From positions 124,001-188,000 of the forward strand of contig NZ_JANIOF010000005.1 of assembly GCF_024733555.1 (NCBI RefSeq): a DNA stretch of 64,000 nt. The letters run 5' to 3'. The DNA is from Paenibacillus sp. SC116. GTDB taxonomy: Bacteria > Bacillota > Bacilli > Paenibacillales > Paenibacillaceae. Both the position numbers and the translations under genes were made by a program. The notes under the pieces were generated by a model that worked only from the letters and a program-made list of their open reading frames with translations, was not told where the DNA came from and searched no databases. The first letter of the stretch is position 1. Each line of letters opens with the position of its first letter. Below are positions 26,520 through 36,151 of the stretch, in pieces.

Positions 26520-28853
26520 TCATTGCTTCAGTGTGTTCTTCGTTATAGCGGATTCTTCCTGCGCAGGCAAGTTATCAGCACTAGATTGTCCATCTGCCTT
26601 AATATCGCCTTTAGCTATTTCGGACTGCTTCTTTACAGCATCTGGGTATTCAATTCGAGAATGGAAAATACCCATTACCGTTTCTTTAAGAGAATGAGCA
26701 ACCATATCCAATTCGCGCATCGTTAAGTCACATTCATTGAACTGGTTATCATCAAGTCGATCTTTAATGATCTTGTGGATCATATTTTCAATCTGCTCCA
26801 TTGTCGGGTGACGAAGCGAACGAACCGCTGCCTCAACACAATCCGCAATACCGACAACCGCTGCTTCCTTCGACTGCGCTTTCGGTCCAGGGTAACGGAA
26901 TTCATCTTCTGTGAAGTCCGGCTCTTCACCTTGTTCCTCAGCCTGCTTCAATGCTTTATGGTAAAAATACTTTAGGAATGTTGTTCCATGATGCTGTTCC
27001 GCAATATCTCGTATTGGCCTTGGCAGCTTATATTCCTTCAGCATTTCAGCACCATCACCAGCATGAGCAACAATAATCGAGGTACTCAGCTTCGGGTCAA
27101 TATAATCATGTGGATTATCGATATTGGTCTGATTCTCAATAAAGTAGCTTGGACGCTTTGTCTTTCCTATATCATGGTAAAATGCGCCGACCCGGCACAA
27201 TAAACCGTTTGCTCCAATCGACTCTGCAGCCTGCTCAGCTAAATTACCTACCATAACACTGTGATGATACGTTCCAGGCGTCTCTGTCAATAGCTTCCTC
27301 AGTAAAGGATGGTTAGGATTAGATAGCTCGACCAACTTCAGTGCTGACAATATGCCAAATGTAACCTCGAAAAACGGCATAAGTCCGATGACCAGCACAG
27401 CCGTAACCAGACCACTGCTAAAAGCAAACACCGCTGCTAAATATGTTTCTTTGCTATTCAACGGCAGACCATTTAGCATCGCTACAGTCAATACGGTTAA
27501 TCCACCGAAGATACATATCATAATTCCAGCCTTTAGTATGGTTGATCGTTGGCTTGCTCGATGTATCGCGAAAATCGATGCGTAAGAAACAACGAGAGCA
27601 AACAAGCCGTAGTTGAAATCAAACAGCATATTTTGATGAGTATTTAACAATACACTCGCAATAATACTGAACAATACAGCCGAAACATAAGCTAGCGAGA
27701 CATCAAGCAACAGCGTTATTAGCATAACGCCAAGCGCTACTGGAGCAACGTATCCGATATAAGCGGTTGTTTCCGTCTGCGCAAAAGATACAATTTCCAT
27801 CAAAATAATATTAATCGCGAAAATCAACAATAACATAAACAACTGTGAGTTATTGTATTTAAAATGAGTATGGCTTCCTTGACGCATAAACATAACTAAT
27901 AGCAAGGTAAATAACGTTGAAAGAAGCAGCAGCCCAAACTGAGGCCACAAGTTTACTTCCGTCTTCAACAGTCCATTTTCTTTGAGGAGATCGTACATAT
28001 CTTTTGTAATAATCTCGCCCTTTTGAACGATAATTTCACCTTGCTTAATAAATACTTCAGGTGTATTTTCACGAGCCTGTACCTTCGCTTGCTTCGTGGC
28101 TTCCTCGTCGTAGAACTTATTCGGTGTAATGGCCAGTCTAACTAGCTCTTGCACCACTTCTCGCTCAGTGCGCTTATCCAGTGAACTCGTATTCACATAC
28201 TCCGCTACCTTAGCTCTAGCAACTGCCGCATCTGCGATCGAATCACTCATTAGCGTGCTGACAATATCACGAGCCACGATCTTCATCTCGGCAATATCTT
28301 CTTTTGAAAGACGTGCCATCTTGATGTAAGTCTCTTCAGGCACACGATATTTCTGCTCTTCAATTCGCTTCGTTACTTCTTCCAGCAGCTGTGCAGAATA
28401 TGTATTCGCATTGCGACTTGTCAAAATGAACGATCGAATATAATCATCGAACATTTGTGGTGTAACACGACGGTACAAATCGACTTTCTCCGAAAAAGAC
28501 AATTGATCATCTTGATTCAACAGCTCAATACGATTAAAAATACTGTCAATTAACCGTTCATTTTTGATCGAAACAATTGGATATACAGGAGCTACACCTT
28601 CTGCTGCTTCCTCTTGAGCATTCAACGTTGCCTGCTTATCCTTAATTTGCATCGGAGCGATAATATTTTTCTCTACCGCGTTTCCAATCTGAATGTCATA
28701 CTTTTCTGGCAGAACTTTAGGTGCTAGAGCAAAGTAAACAAATAGAGTTAGCACAACGAACAATACAATTCGCATGCCTAAACTATTTTTCCACCCTCCC
28801 ATTTTCACAGGACGTACTCTTCGCTTGCTGCCGTTATCTTCTGCTTGTAGCAT
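26520..28853 (-). CDS. pgpH: 7TM-HD phosphodiesterase PgpH (YqfF), c-di-AMP hydrolase
   Basis: 777 residues from the ATG at 28853, the better SD choice over a TTG at 28862. After an N-terminal membrane segment (about 28-45) comes an extracellular domain (about 60-300, Glu/Arg-rich) and a block of seven membrane helices (about 320-510). The HD phosphohydrolase domain follows with TYHHSVMVGNLAE and FYHDIGKTKRP (about 525-570). PgpH degrades the second messenger c-di-AMP. It follows phoH with a 15-base gap and precedes ybeY. Confidence 0.95.
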   Translation of the reverse strand: MLQAEDNGSKRRVRPVKMGGWKNSLGMRIVLFVVLTLFVYFALAPKVLPEKYDIQIGNAVEKNIIAPMQIKDKQATLNAQEEAAEGVAPVYPIVSIKNERLIDSIFNRIELLNQDDQLSFSEKVDLYRRVTPQMFDDYIRSFILTSRNANTYSAQLLEEVTKRIEEQKYRVPEETYIKMARLSKEDIAEMKIVARDIVSTLMSDSIADAAVARAKVAEYVNTSSLDKRTEREVVQELVRLAITPNKFYDEEATKQAKVQARENTPEVFIKQGEIIVQKGEIITKDMYDLLKENGLLKTEVNLWPQFGLLLLSTLFTLLLVMFMRQGSHTHFKYNNSQLFMLLLIFAINIILMEIVSFAQTETTAYIGYVAPVALGVMLITLLLDVSLAYVSAVLFSIIASVLLNTHQNMLFDFNYGLFALVVSYASIFAIHRASQRSTILKAGIMICIFGGLTVLTVAMLNGLPLNSKETYLAAVFAFSSGLVTAVLVIGLMPFFEVTFGILSALKLVELSNPNHPLLRKLLTETPGTYHHSVMVGNLAEQAAESIGANGLLCRVGAFYHDIGKTKRPSYFIENQTNIDNPHDYIDPKLSTSIIVAHAGDGAEMLKEYKLPRPIRDIAEQHHGTTFLKYFYHKALKQAEEQGEEPDFTEDEFRYPGPKAQSKEAAVVGIADCVEAAVRSLRHPTMEQIENMIHKIIKDRLDDNQFNECDLTMRELDMVAHSLKETVMGIFHSRIEYPDAVKKQSEIAKGDIKADGQSSADNLPAQEESAITKNTLKQ

Positions 28854-28868
28854 AGAGAACAACCCTCT

Positions 28869-29837
28869 CTATCCTTGGTTTTCGCTTTCCTTCTGGTAAG
28901 CTATAATAATTTTTTGTACTAAGGAATGACGAACGACATCTTGTTCAGCAAAATGCATAAAGCCAATTTCCCCAATATCTCGAAGTATTTTATGCGCTTC
29001 GACAAGTCCTGAATTTTTGCCTCTAGGCAAATCAATTTGCGTAACATCGCCTGTAATGACCATTTTCGAGCCAAAACCAAGACGCGTTAGGAACATTTTC
29101 ATCTGTTCAGGAGTCGTATTTTGTGCTTCGTCTAAGATAATGAATGCATCATCTAATGTTCGTCCCCGCATATATGCCAATGGTGCAATTTCGATTAACC
29201 CTCGTTCTAGCGCCTTAGCGACTTGATCAGGACCCATAACATCATGCAAAGCATCATACAATGGACGCAAGTATGGATCTACCTTCTCTTGCAAATCTCC
29301 TGGTAAGAAACCTAGATTCTCTCCCGCCTCCACAGCAGGACGTGTCAAGATGATTCGTTTAACTGATCCTTCCTTCAAAGCAGTAACCGCTAGAACAACA
29401 GCAAGGTACGTCTTACCTGTACCCGCGGGTCCAATCCCGAATACAACATCCTGCTTCTTGATCATGGACACATAGTGACGTTGACCGATCGTCTTAGCGC
29501 GAATCGGCTTGCCACGATATGTATGAGCCACTTCACCCTTAAACAAATCCAGCAACTCGTGGACTTTCCATTGTTCTGCCAACTCAAGGGCATACATAAT
29601 ATCCCGCTCGGACAATCCAATATTGTTGCGGATAAGCTCGAGCAGCACCTCAAACAACTGTTTGAACTTTTCCACTTCTTCGGCATCACCAGTCAGGACA
29701 ATCTCTGCTTCACGTGACGATATTTCGACTTCGGTGTGGGTTTGGATAAGCTTAAAATACTTGTCTTGTGGTCCAAATAGTGCAAGACCTTCAGCTGCAT
29801 TCTCTAATGAAAGTTTCACTGTTTGTTGTTGCGACAA
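28869..29837 (-). CDS. phoH: PhoH family protein (PhoH-like ATPase)
   Basis: 322 residues. Walker A GIGPAGTGKTYLAV (about 134-147), and Walker B FIILDEAQNTTPEQMK (about 232-247) characterise the PhoH ATPase. An N-terminal KH-like segment (about 1-100) is present. It is thought to act in RNA metabolism with YbeY, a functional link suggested by their conserved adjacency, but its reaction is unsettled. It is part of the yqfC-yqfD-phoH-pgpH-ybeY series. Confidence 0.96.
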   Translation of the reverse strand: MSQQQTVKLSLENAAEGLALFGPQDKYFKLIQTHTEVEISSREAEIVLTGDAEEVEKFKQLFEVLLELIRNNIGLSERDIMYALELAEQWKVHELLDLFKGEVAHTYRGKPIRAKTIGQRHYVSMIKKQDVVFGIGPAGTGKTYLAVVLAVTALKEGSVKRIILTRPAVEAGENLGFLPGDLQEKVDPYLRPLYDALHDVMGPDQVAKALERGLIEIAPLAYMRGRTLDDAFIILDEAQNTTPEQMKMFLTRLGFGSKMVITGDVTQIDLPRGKNSGLVEAHKILRDIGEIGFMHFAEQDVVRHSLVQKIIIAYQKESENQG

Positions 29838-29875
29838 AATCTCAGTCTCCTTGCCTTAGTCAAATGATTTAGTCT

Positions 29876-31066
29876 TTATGAAGTGCCGCCTATAATAGGC
29901 TGCTCTTCTACAATCGATTGCTCTACTTCAAACATAACCTTAAGTTTCACTTTACCATTCTCCGTCTTCTGATGCAAAATCTTTTCCGTTACGACACGAG
30001 CATTCGGTCCATATTTCGCCATAATATCCGATCTTGCATGCCGTAATCCGATTTGAACAGCCTCTTGCTGTTCTTGTGCCTCTTCAACGATTTGTACTTC
30101 CATTATTTTTTCTTTTACCCATTTAAGCGGCAAAGTTAACATCCCTACATTTACATCGTTGAATTCAGTCTTCACTTCATAATGCTGATAAGGAATTGAC
30201 CCATAACCACTTACCTGCAAACGTCGTTGCCCCAGTTGCACATAAGACTTCTCTACACTTTGACCGGTCATTACTTTTTGCTTGCTTATAAGCGGTGATT
30301 GTATCGAATATTCATACCAAACGAGACCTCGTATACTACCTTTTGCGGCTACGGTCAATGGAGACTCTGGAGAACCCAGACTTCCTTTAATAAGGACCTG
30401 ACCCTTTCTCACTCGATCATTCGGCTTCACGATTGCTTTGCCTTCCTCGGCTATAATACTTGTAATGACAGCGTCTGTATTGGCAACAATGTTACGCGGG
30501 TTATTCAGCTTTTTCGCTTTTGGCACAGTAGACTCCACGATATGAATGACTATTTTAGTACCTTGCCTTGTCACTCCAACCCAGGATGAAGAAGACAACT
30601 TCGCATGAAGCGCTTTAGACAGTTCCTCCGTATCTTTGAGCCGGAACGTCCACTGAAACGGATAGATGCCCTCCTGATGCGCAGCCGCCAGCACTTGATC
30701 GGTTGAGATCGACTCGTTCCCCTTTACCTCAATCGTCCACACAAGGGATGACAGCATGTACAATCCAAGCAAAAATAAAAATGCGCCAGCTACAAAAAAA
30801 GAACGTCGGCGCACTTTTCCTACAGAAAAGGGAAGTCCATAACGCTCCATTACATGAACACGGCAGCCTGTCTTCTTTAAATACGGCCGCAAACGAAAAA
30901 AGTCAGGTACTATAATAAAGAGGCTCACCTGATGTTCTTCTGTGCGCCTCACATCCCATATCATTATCCGTTTTGCTAAAAGAAGATTAAGCAGTTGTTC
31001 TGTATACTGTCCTCTAATTTGAATTTTGACATATCCACGTAGCTTACCCATTAACGGTGGTTTCAT
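29876..31066 (-). CDS. yqfD: sporulation protein YqfD
   Basis: 396 residues. An N-terminal cytoplasmic part (residues 1-90) precedes one membrane segment (FFVAGAFLFLLGLYMLSSLVW, about 91-111). A large extracellular beta-rich domain follows, with a POTRA-like start (WTIEVKGNESISTDQVLAAAHQ). The family is confined to spore-formers and is made in the mother cell. The start overlaps the yqfC stop codon by 4 bases (ATGA). Confidence 0.92.
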   Translation of the reverse strand: MKPPLMGKLRGYVKIQIRGQYTEQLLNLLLAKRIMIWDVRRTEEHQVSLFIIVPDFFRLRPYLKKTGCRVHVMERYGLPFSVGKVRRRSFFVAGAFLFLLGLYMLSSLVWTIEVKGNESISTDQVLAAAHQEGIYPFQWTFRLKDTEELSKALHAKLSSSSWVGVTRQGTKIVIHIVESTVPKAKKLNNPRNIVANTDAVITSIIAEEGKAIVKPNDRVRKGQVLIKGSLGSPESPLTVAAKGSIRGLVWYEYSIQSPLISKQKVMTGQSVEKSYVQLGQRRLQVSGYGSIPYQHYEVKTEFNDVNVGMLTLPLKWVKEKIMEVQIVEEAQEQQEAVQIGLRHARSDIMAKYGPNARVVTEKILHQKTENGKVKLKVMFEVEQSIVEEQPIIGGTS

Positions 31067-31359
31067 GACTTTGTGTCCTCCATTCCGTGAACCTTTACTT
31101 CAGCTATGTAGCCTTCGATACATATTTCCTCCGTCCAAATCCCGCGAATGACTAGCTCACTTCCCGTCACTTCCAACTCACCTTTTGCCAGTGATAATCT
31201 CATATTTTCATTGGAAAAATGAACAATTCCACGATGATTCTCTACGAACAGCTTGCGATTGCCTATTAAGGATACACGGGGCACATCAGATACGATATCC
31301 TGCGGCAAATCAAACAAATGCGCCGTCCATTGATTCAACTTGCGCATGATACGGCTCAT
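31063..31359 (-). CDS. yqfC: sporulation protein YqfC
   Basis: About 98 residues from the ATG at 31359, close to the usual 93-residue size; AGGAAGGGGG lies 10 bases upstream. The pattern PRVSLIGNRKLFVENHRGIVHFSNENMRLS, in parts, matches the YabP/YqfC family: a beta-rich small cytoplasmic protein made in the mother cell. A SigE-like promoter lies 30 bases upstream, and yqfD overlaps its end, so the pair is likely co-expressed in sporulation. Confidence 0.92.
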   Translation of the reverse strand: MSRIMRKLNQWTAHLFDLPQDIVSDVPRVSLIGNRKLFVENHRGIVHFSNENMRLSLAKGELEVTGSELVIRGIWTEEICIEGYIAEVKVHGMEDTKS

Positions 31360-31388
31360 ACGTGTGAGGCCCCCTTCCTGTACTCTAC

Positions 31389-31417
31389 AACTTATGCTCC
31401 AACAGCAATGAATATGA
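31389..31417 (-). promoter_or_regulatory. candidate SigE promoter of yqfC-yqfD
   Basis: On the minus strand TCATATT (31411-31417) is a perfect match to the SigE -35 pattern KMATATT. A 14-base spacer leads to CATAAGTT (31389-31396), a partial match to CATACAMT. The SigE regulon includes yqfCD in B. subtilis, which supports the reading. It was aligned by eye. Confidence 0.5.
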
Positions 31418-31442
31418 GAATTAGCAGCAGGATACAAAGACA

Positions 31443-31490
31443 AAAAAGTCCCGGCCCGTTCCTAAAAAGGAACAATGGCTGGGACTTTTT
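31443..31490 (-). terminator. intrinsic terminator between the flotillin operon and yqfC
   Basis: AAAAAGTCCCGGCC with GGCTGGGACTTTTT forms the outer stem, plus inner GTTCC/GGAAC. The run of T on either end makes it bidirectional. It separates the vegetative floA group from the sporulation pair. Confidence 0.92.
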
Positions 31491-31493
31491 ATA

Positions 31494-32021
31494 TTATCGA
31501 TTGCGGAACGGTCGTTTCGCTCGAGGAGGACCCAATATTTCAGCCCATATTATACCTTGACGCGCCTGTTCAGCTAAGGTTTGATTGGAATCGGTCTTGT
31601 CGGCCTTGTCATGCTGATGTTGCCCTCCATGACTATTTCGCAAATATCTAGATGAGGAACCCTCTCTAGCTGCCGCAGTTTGAGCACGATAAGTTGTATC
31701 CGATAGTCTTGATGATGTATAACCATCTACATTCTCTTCACGATCACGGCTGTATCCAGTCGAGAACACGGGAGTAGTACGCACATCCTCTAATCGAGGC
31801 TGCTGACGCTCATACTTCTCCTCATCGTCTTCGTCAACATAACTTCCCTTATCATGTTCATGATTAGGTTCGCTCTGGGTTGCCGTACTTTTCGCTTCGC
31901 CGCCAAAGCTTGGCATTCGGTTGGTCGACTTCTTTTTATTGCCCAGTAGCGAAATTAAGAAGCCCACAATAGCAACGACTACAAATATATTTGAAAAGAT
32001 TAAATCAAATAGTTTGTCCAT
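31494..32021 (-). CDS. membrane-anchored disordered protein in the flotillin operon
   Basis: 175 residues, not recognised. An N-terminal membrane segment (LFDLIFSNIFVVVAIVGFLI, about 4-27) is followed by GNKKKS, so the remainder is probably cytoplasmic. Residues 35-150 are low-complexity, rich in Ser, Asp, Glu, Arg and His. The extreme C-terminus (GIIWAEILGPPRAKRPF) looks ordered and may be a short binding motif. It is 10 bases downstream of floA, in the place where B. subtilis has yqfB, but the sequence does not look like a small soluble YqfB. No function is assigned; the setting suggests a membrane-microdomain partner. Confidence 0.75.
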   Translation of the reverse strand: MDKLFDLIFSNIFVVVAIVGFLISLLGNKKKSTNRMPSFGGEAKSTATQSEPNHEHDKGSYVDEDDEEKYERQQPRLEDVRTTPVFSTGYSRDREENVDGYTSSRLSDTTYRAQTAAAREGSSSRYLRNSHGGQHQHDKADKTDSNQTLAEQARQGIIWAEILGPPRAKRPFRNR

Positions 32022-32031
32022 GGCTTATCGC

Positions 32032-33024
32032 CTAGCTTTCCGAATGGTCGGTACGTCCTGCGTCCGTATTCTTGCCAATCGAGCCGCGCATTTGCGTATC
32101 CGCCTCAATATTTTGAAGGTTCATGTAATCCATAACACCCAACTTGCCGCTCTTAAGCGCTTCAGCCATGGCCAAAGGAACTTGAGACTCAGACTCAACA
32201 ACAAGTGCGCGCATCTCTACGACGCGAGCCTTCATCTCTTGCTCTTGTGCAACTGCCATCGCACGACGTTCTTCTGCCTTCGCTTGAGCGATACGCTTAT
32301 CAGCCTCAGCTTGCTCCGTCTGAAGATGTGCACCGATATTTTTACCAACATCAACATCAGCAATATCGATGGACAAGATTTCAAACGCTGTACCTGCATC
32401 CAATCCCTTGCCTAGAACCGTACGAGAGATCAAATCTGGGTTTTCCAATACATCTTTATGTGTAGCACTAGAACCTACTGTTGTAACAATACCTTCACCG
32501 ACACGGGCAATAATCGTTTCTTCACCTGCACCACCAACGAGACGTTCAATGTTCGCACGTACCGTTACACGAGCACGAACTTTCACTTCAATGCCGTCTT
32601 TCGCCATAGCAGCAACGATAGGCGTCTCGATAACACGAGGATTAACACTCATTTGTACAGCTTGCAATACATCACGACCTGCAAGATCAATAGCAGCTGC
32701 ACGCTCAAATTCCAAGTTAATGTTTGCACGCTGTGCAGCAATTAGTGCATTTACTACTCGATCTACATTACCGCCTGCCAAATAGTGACTTTCCAACTGA
32801 TTAATGGATAGCCCCAATCCAGCTTTAGTCGCCTTAATCATCGGATTAACGATACGACTTGGGGTAACACGACGTAGACGCATCGCTACCAACGTAATAA
32901 TACTAATTTTCACACCGGATGCAATAGCAGAAATCCAGAGCATTACCGGGAAGAAGCTGAGGAATACACTCACCGCGATAATAATAACCGCGACCGTCAG
33001 CAAAAAGCTAATATTCAAATCCAT
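32032..33024 (-). CDS. floA: flotillin-like protein FloA (YqfA)
   Basis: 330 residues. An N-terminal membrane segment (about 5-45) is followed by an SPFH-type region with [22 protein letters not shown]-like sequence, and a coiled-coil Ala/Glu-rich segment ([19 protein letters not shown], about 250-280). It scaffolds functional membrane microdomains and influences secretion, sporulation and cell shape. It lies after an NfeD gene, the usual NfeD-flotillin pairing. Confidence 0.96.
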   Translation of the reverse strand: MDLNISFLLTVAVIIIAVSVFLSFFPVMLWISAIASGVKISIITLVAMRLRRVTPSRIVNPMIKATKAGLGLSINQLESHYLAGGNVDRVVNALIAAQRANINLEFERAAAIDLAGRDVLQAVQMSVNPRVIETPIVAAMAKDGIEVKVRARVTVRANIERLVGGAGEETIIARVGEGIVTTVGSSATHKDVLENPDLISRTVLGKGLDAGTAFEILSIDIADVDVGKNIGAHLQTEQAEADKRIAQAKAEERRAMAVAQEQEMKARVVEMRALVVESESQVPLAMAEALKSGKLGVMDYMNLQNIEADTQMRGSIGKNTDAGRTDHSES

Positions 33025-33083
33025 AACAGCACAACCTCCGATTCATTTTTCTATATAGGCAGGTTTACAATAAACCGCAACCC

Positions 33084-34475
33084 CTAGTCATCTGCGTGTT
33101 CGTGCACAACGACACGAACTCCTTCTACATGAATCACTTTTACGCGCTTACCAGCGCTAATAAACCCTCCATCGGTAACGACATCAACTTTTCGTTCGTT
33201 GAACGACGCGGTACCAGATGGTCGAAGCGTAGTTAATGCAACACCAATTTCGCCGATGAGCTCGGATGCATTTCGTGCGGACACAAAACCATCTTCCGTT
33301 GTCAATTGCTCTCGAAGAATGAATCGATTCCATACTCCGCGATGCTTAAATATGCGTGCAATGATGACAACAACTACAGTAGCGGCGATGAATGCAATCC
33401 CCAAGGACAACAGCGCATCAGATGTGTCATACGCAGCTCGCACGACACTTGTAATAAGACTGGCAGAACCTAGTATTCCCAATATACCAAAGCTCGGTAC
33501 AAACAGTTCCAATACGAGCAGTACAAGACCTAGAATAAAGAGGACGAATGCCTCCATCCCTGCTAATCCAGCGACATAAGCGCCGAAGAAGTATAGGCCA
33601 AAACTAAGTACACCCAAAATACCTGGCACACCGAACCCTGGTACAATCAGCTCAATTGCAATGCCTGCAATACCGATGAACAGAAGCACAGTAGCGACAA
33701 CAGGATTCATCAGAAACGAAGCTACCCGTTCTGATGCAGCGACCTCGATCGTTAGAATAAGAGGATTGCTGCGTTTCATTTGAGTGAGCAATTCCTGAAG
33801 AGAAGCTGCTTCAAAATCCGCATAACCAACTTTGATCGCTTCTTTTGTATCCAAGGCAAGCACTTCTCCCGCCTTCTTCGTACGGTCAAGCTTAGGAAGC
33901 TTTAATTCATTCTTCACATCAACCATCGCAACTGCATAAGTACCATCGCGGCCATTGGCCTCAGCAGCACCCTTCATCAAGCTCGACCACGCAGCGACCA
34001 CTTTTGGATTGTCAACCAATTCGGCATTCACATCCACAATCGCTGCTGATCCGATCATACTCGTAGGTGTCATCGCAATCTTATCTGCGCTAAGCGCTAT
34101 ATAACTACCAGCAGATGCTGCTTTGCCATTTACATAAACAACTGTTGGGATTGGGCTCTCCGATATGAGAAGCCCCAATGCTTCAGCACTGTCCAACCTT
34201 CCACCAGGTGTGTTCATTTCAAACACGATAAGCTCCGCTTTCGATTGCTTTGCTTCTTCAATCGCCCGACGGACGTACGACTCCATAATTGGATCTACAG
34301 CACCTTCTAGCTTTATGACGGCAACTACTCCATCATTCACAGTCCCAGGAACGGACTCAGCATAAACTGGCTTTACACCAATACTGCTGATCACGCCTAG
34401 CAGACCTGTCAGAGCAAAAACAGTAAGCGTCGTCAAAATAAGCCATCTCTTTAACGTTACAGAACGTGAATTCAA
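33084..34475 (-). CDS. yqeZ: NfeD family membrane serine protease (YqeZ)
   Basis: 463 residues from a TTG with AAGGGGG 7 bases upstream. A signal-anchor (LILTTLTVFALTGLLGVIS) precedes a ClpP-class domain (about 45-240) with MNTPGGRLDSAEALG and VNGKAASAGSYIALSADKIA; the Ser in ASAGSYI is the probable nucleophile (about 122). Four or five membrane helices (about 255-375) and a C-terminal NfeD OB-fold (about 395-455) follow. NfeD proteins act with flotillins at the membrane, matching the gene pair with floA. Confidence 0.95.
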   Translation of the reverse strand: MNSRSVTLKRWLILTTLTVFALTGLLGVISSIGVKPVYAESVPGTVNDGVVAVIKLEGAVDPIMESYVRRAIEEAKQSKAELIVFEMNTPGGRLDSAEALGLLISESPIPTVVYVNGKAASAGSYIALSADKIAMTPTSMIGSAAIVDVNAELVDNPKVVAAWSSLMKGAAEANGRDGTYAVAMVDVKNELKLPKLDRTKKAGEVLALDTKEAIKVGYADFEAASLQELLTQMKRSNPLILTIEVAASERVASFLMNPVVATVLLFIGIAGIAIELIVPGFGVPGILGVLSFGLYFFGAYVAGLAGMEAFVLFILGLVLLVLELFVPSFGILGILGSASLITSVVRAAYDTSDALLSLGIAFIAATVVVVIIARIFKHRGVWNRFILREQLTTEDGFVSARNASELIGEIGVALTTLRPSGTASFNERKVDVVTDGGFISAGKRVKVIHVEGVRVVVHEHADD

Positions 34476-34690
34476 TTCACTACCCCCTTCTCTGTTTAGT
34501 ATATCAACTGTTCTTACTTTCTTGATTCCATATATGCGATAATACGTAATTTCATCAATTACGTTTCAATAATCTAACAAAATCATCAAGCACGACAACG
34601 CACAACTACAGATCAGCTCATAAGGATACACCGTTTATAATGGCTATCTCAATCGCTCCACATGCTCACTTGCAACAGGAAGACAAAATA

Positions 34691-34719
34691 AAAACACTCC
34701 TTGAAACAAGGAGTGTTTT
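34691..34719 (-). terminator. intrinsic terminator of rpsU-yqeY
   Basis: A perfect hairpin of AAAACACTCCTTG and its complement around three bases, with T-rich ends on both strands. Confidence 0.95.
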
Positions 34720-34746
34720 GGCTGTCGATCAGTTATAAAGATTCGT

Positions 34747-35190
34747 TTATTGCAGATGCTGTTGAACAATCGCATTGACAAGTTTACCGTCGGAACGTCC
34801 TTTGACCTTTGGCATTAGGGCAGCCATAAGCTTACCCATATCTGCTTTCGAAGTAGCACCGGTCTCTTGGATGGTCTCTCGTACAATGGCTTTAATTTCT
34901 TCTTCAGAAAGCTGTGCTGGAAGGTATTCCAACAGAATGTCAAGCTCTTCTTTCAAGGTATCTACAAGGTCGAATCGGTTAGCTTTCTCGAACTCATGGA
35001 GGGCATCTTTCCGCTGTTTGATTTCACGACCTAGAATTTCAAGCACTTCATCGTCATTCAAAGTTCGTTTCGTATCTATCTCAACATTCTGGATTGCCGA
35101 ACGAACCATGCGGATGGTGGAGAGTTTGAACTTGTCTTTACTCTTCATCGCTTGCTTCATATCTTCGCTCAATCGTAGGCTTAGATCCAT
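34747..35190 (-). CDS. yqeY: GatB/YqeY domain protein
   Basis: 147 residues of YqeY type. An N-terminal helical domain (SLRLSEDMKQAMKSKDKFKL, then STIRMVRSAIQN) is followed by the GatB-like tail (YLPAQLSEEEIKAIVRE and PKVKGRSDGKLVNAIVQQ). It resembles the tail of the amidotransferase GatB and may bind tRNA or other RNA; its role is unknown. It follows rpsU by 14 bases and shares its terminator. Confidence 0.95.
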   Translation of the reverse strand: MDLSLRLSEDMKQAMKSKDKFKLSTIRMVRSAIQNVEIDTKRTLNDDEVLEILGREIKQRKDALHEFEKANRFDLVDTLKEELDILLEYLPAQLSEEEIKAIVRETIQETGATSKADMGKLMAALMPKVKGRSDGKLVNAIVQQHLQ

Positions 35191-35204
35191 TGGTGCTAAT
35201 CCTC

Positions 35205-35378
35205 CTAAAACTTTCTCTTGCGAGCAGCCTCGGACTTCTTCTTACGCTTGACGCTTGGCTTCTCATAGTGCTTACGCTTTTTAACTTCAGCCAATACGCC
35301 ATCTTTTGCGATGGAGCGCTTAAAGCGTCGAAGTGCAGCATCGATCGTCTCGTTTTTGCGAACTTTCGTTTCAGACAC
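35205..35378 (-). CDS. rpsU: 30S ribosomal protein S21
   Basis: 57 residues from a GTG at 35378, preceded by GGAGGGAGGG. It begins [20 protein letters not shown] and ends in [14 protein letters not shown], the very basic tail of S21. S21 binds the small subunit near the anti-SD region and supports initiation. The rpsU-yqeY pair is conserved. Confidence 0.97.
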   Translation of the reverse strand: MSETKVRKNETIDAALRRFKRSIAKDGVLAEVKKRKHYEKPSVKRKKKSEAARKRKF

Positions 35379-35503
35379 CAGTTATCCCTCCCTCCGACCA
35401 GACCGTCCAAGAACAAAACACGGTTCATCAAATTACATTATATGTGATGAAGAAATACAGTGTCAACCTTGCTCTTGCGAACTGTAAATAATTACTGAAA
35501 TCA

Positions 35504-35851
35504 CTATCTAGAACCAACAATGTCTCCTAGCGGTTCGCCGCCTAGCAGATGGTAGTGAATATGGAAAACAATCTGGCCACTATCTTTGTTACAGTTGTTA
35601 ACTAAGCGGTATCCAGACTCTGCTACGCCCAACTCTTTCGCGATTTGTTGTGCAGCTTCATGAATATCTCCTAACAACGCATAATCTTCTTTTTGCAAAT
35701 CATTCATTGTCGGAATGTGTTTTTTCGGGATAATTACGATATGTATAGGTGCTTTGGGTTGGATGTCATGAAAAGCAACCACTTGTTCCGTTTCGTATAC
35801 TTTTTTAGAAGGCAGCGTACCTTCGATTATTTTGCAAAAAATGCAATCCAT
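35504..35851 (-). CDS. HIT family hydrolase (HinT-like)
   Basis: 115 residues. The N-terminus CIFCKIIEGTLPSKKVYET is typical for HinT, and the histidine triad HIHYHLLGG (about 99-107) is intact. HinT proteins hydrolyse purine nucleoside phosphoramidates and act on adenylated intermediates. The cysteines at the N-terminus (CIFCK) are also standard. It is monocistronic upstream of rpsU, with AGGAGGAGG before the start. Confidence 0.94.
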   Translation of the reverse strand: MDCIFCKIIEGTLPSKKVYETEQVVAFHDIQPKAPIHIVIIPKKHIPTMNDLQKEDYALLGDIHEAAQQIAKELGVAESGYRLVNNCNKDSGQIVFHIHYHLLGGEPLGDIVGSR

Positions 35852-36103
35852 CCTAATCCTCCTCCTAGAAGTGTTTATTTACACATACAGCCCACGTTGC
35901 ACTAGCAATATCTCGGGCCATAAAATTCAATCCATACTATAGGGATATCATATCGAAAAATACAATCCAAGTCCAATTTTCAGTCCATTCTTTTGGTTAT
36001 TCTATGTATCCCTATTTTCTGCTGCTAATCTATTAATTAAAACTATGATGCTAGCACATCACATCTATTTTTGAGATAAATAACGTCTTAGAGAAATAAA
36101 TGA
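35852..36103. other. intergenic region, no gene seen
   Basis: About 250 AT-rich bases between the HIT gene and the terminator of the Met-rich protein gene. It should hold the HIT promoter on the minus strand; a TATAGT-like -10 at about 35937-35942 is plausible, but no convincing -35 was found. No ORF or repeat stands out. Confidence 0.4.
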
Positions 36104-36136
36104 AAGCACCCCCACAGCTGCAGCATAGAGGTGCTT
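36104..36136 (-). terminator. terminator of the Met-rich protein gene
   Basis: AAGCACC (36104-36110) pairs with GGTGCTT (36130-36136), with CAGCTG/CAGC pairing inside. The T-run on the minus strand is interrupted (TTTCATTT). Confidence 0.7.
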
Positions 36137-36151
36137 AGATCGCGTATTACA

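Noticed and set aside
35138-35431. 97-residue minus-strand frame across rpsU
   Set aside because: It runs in another frame over the clear S21 gene, which uses a GTG start at 35378.
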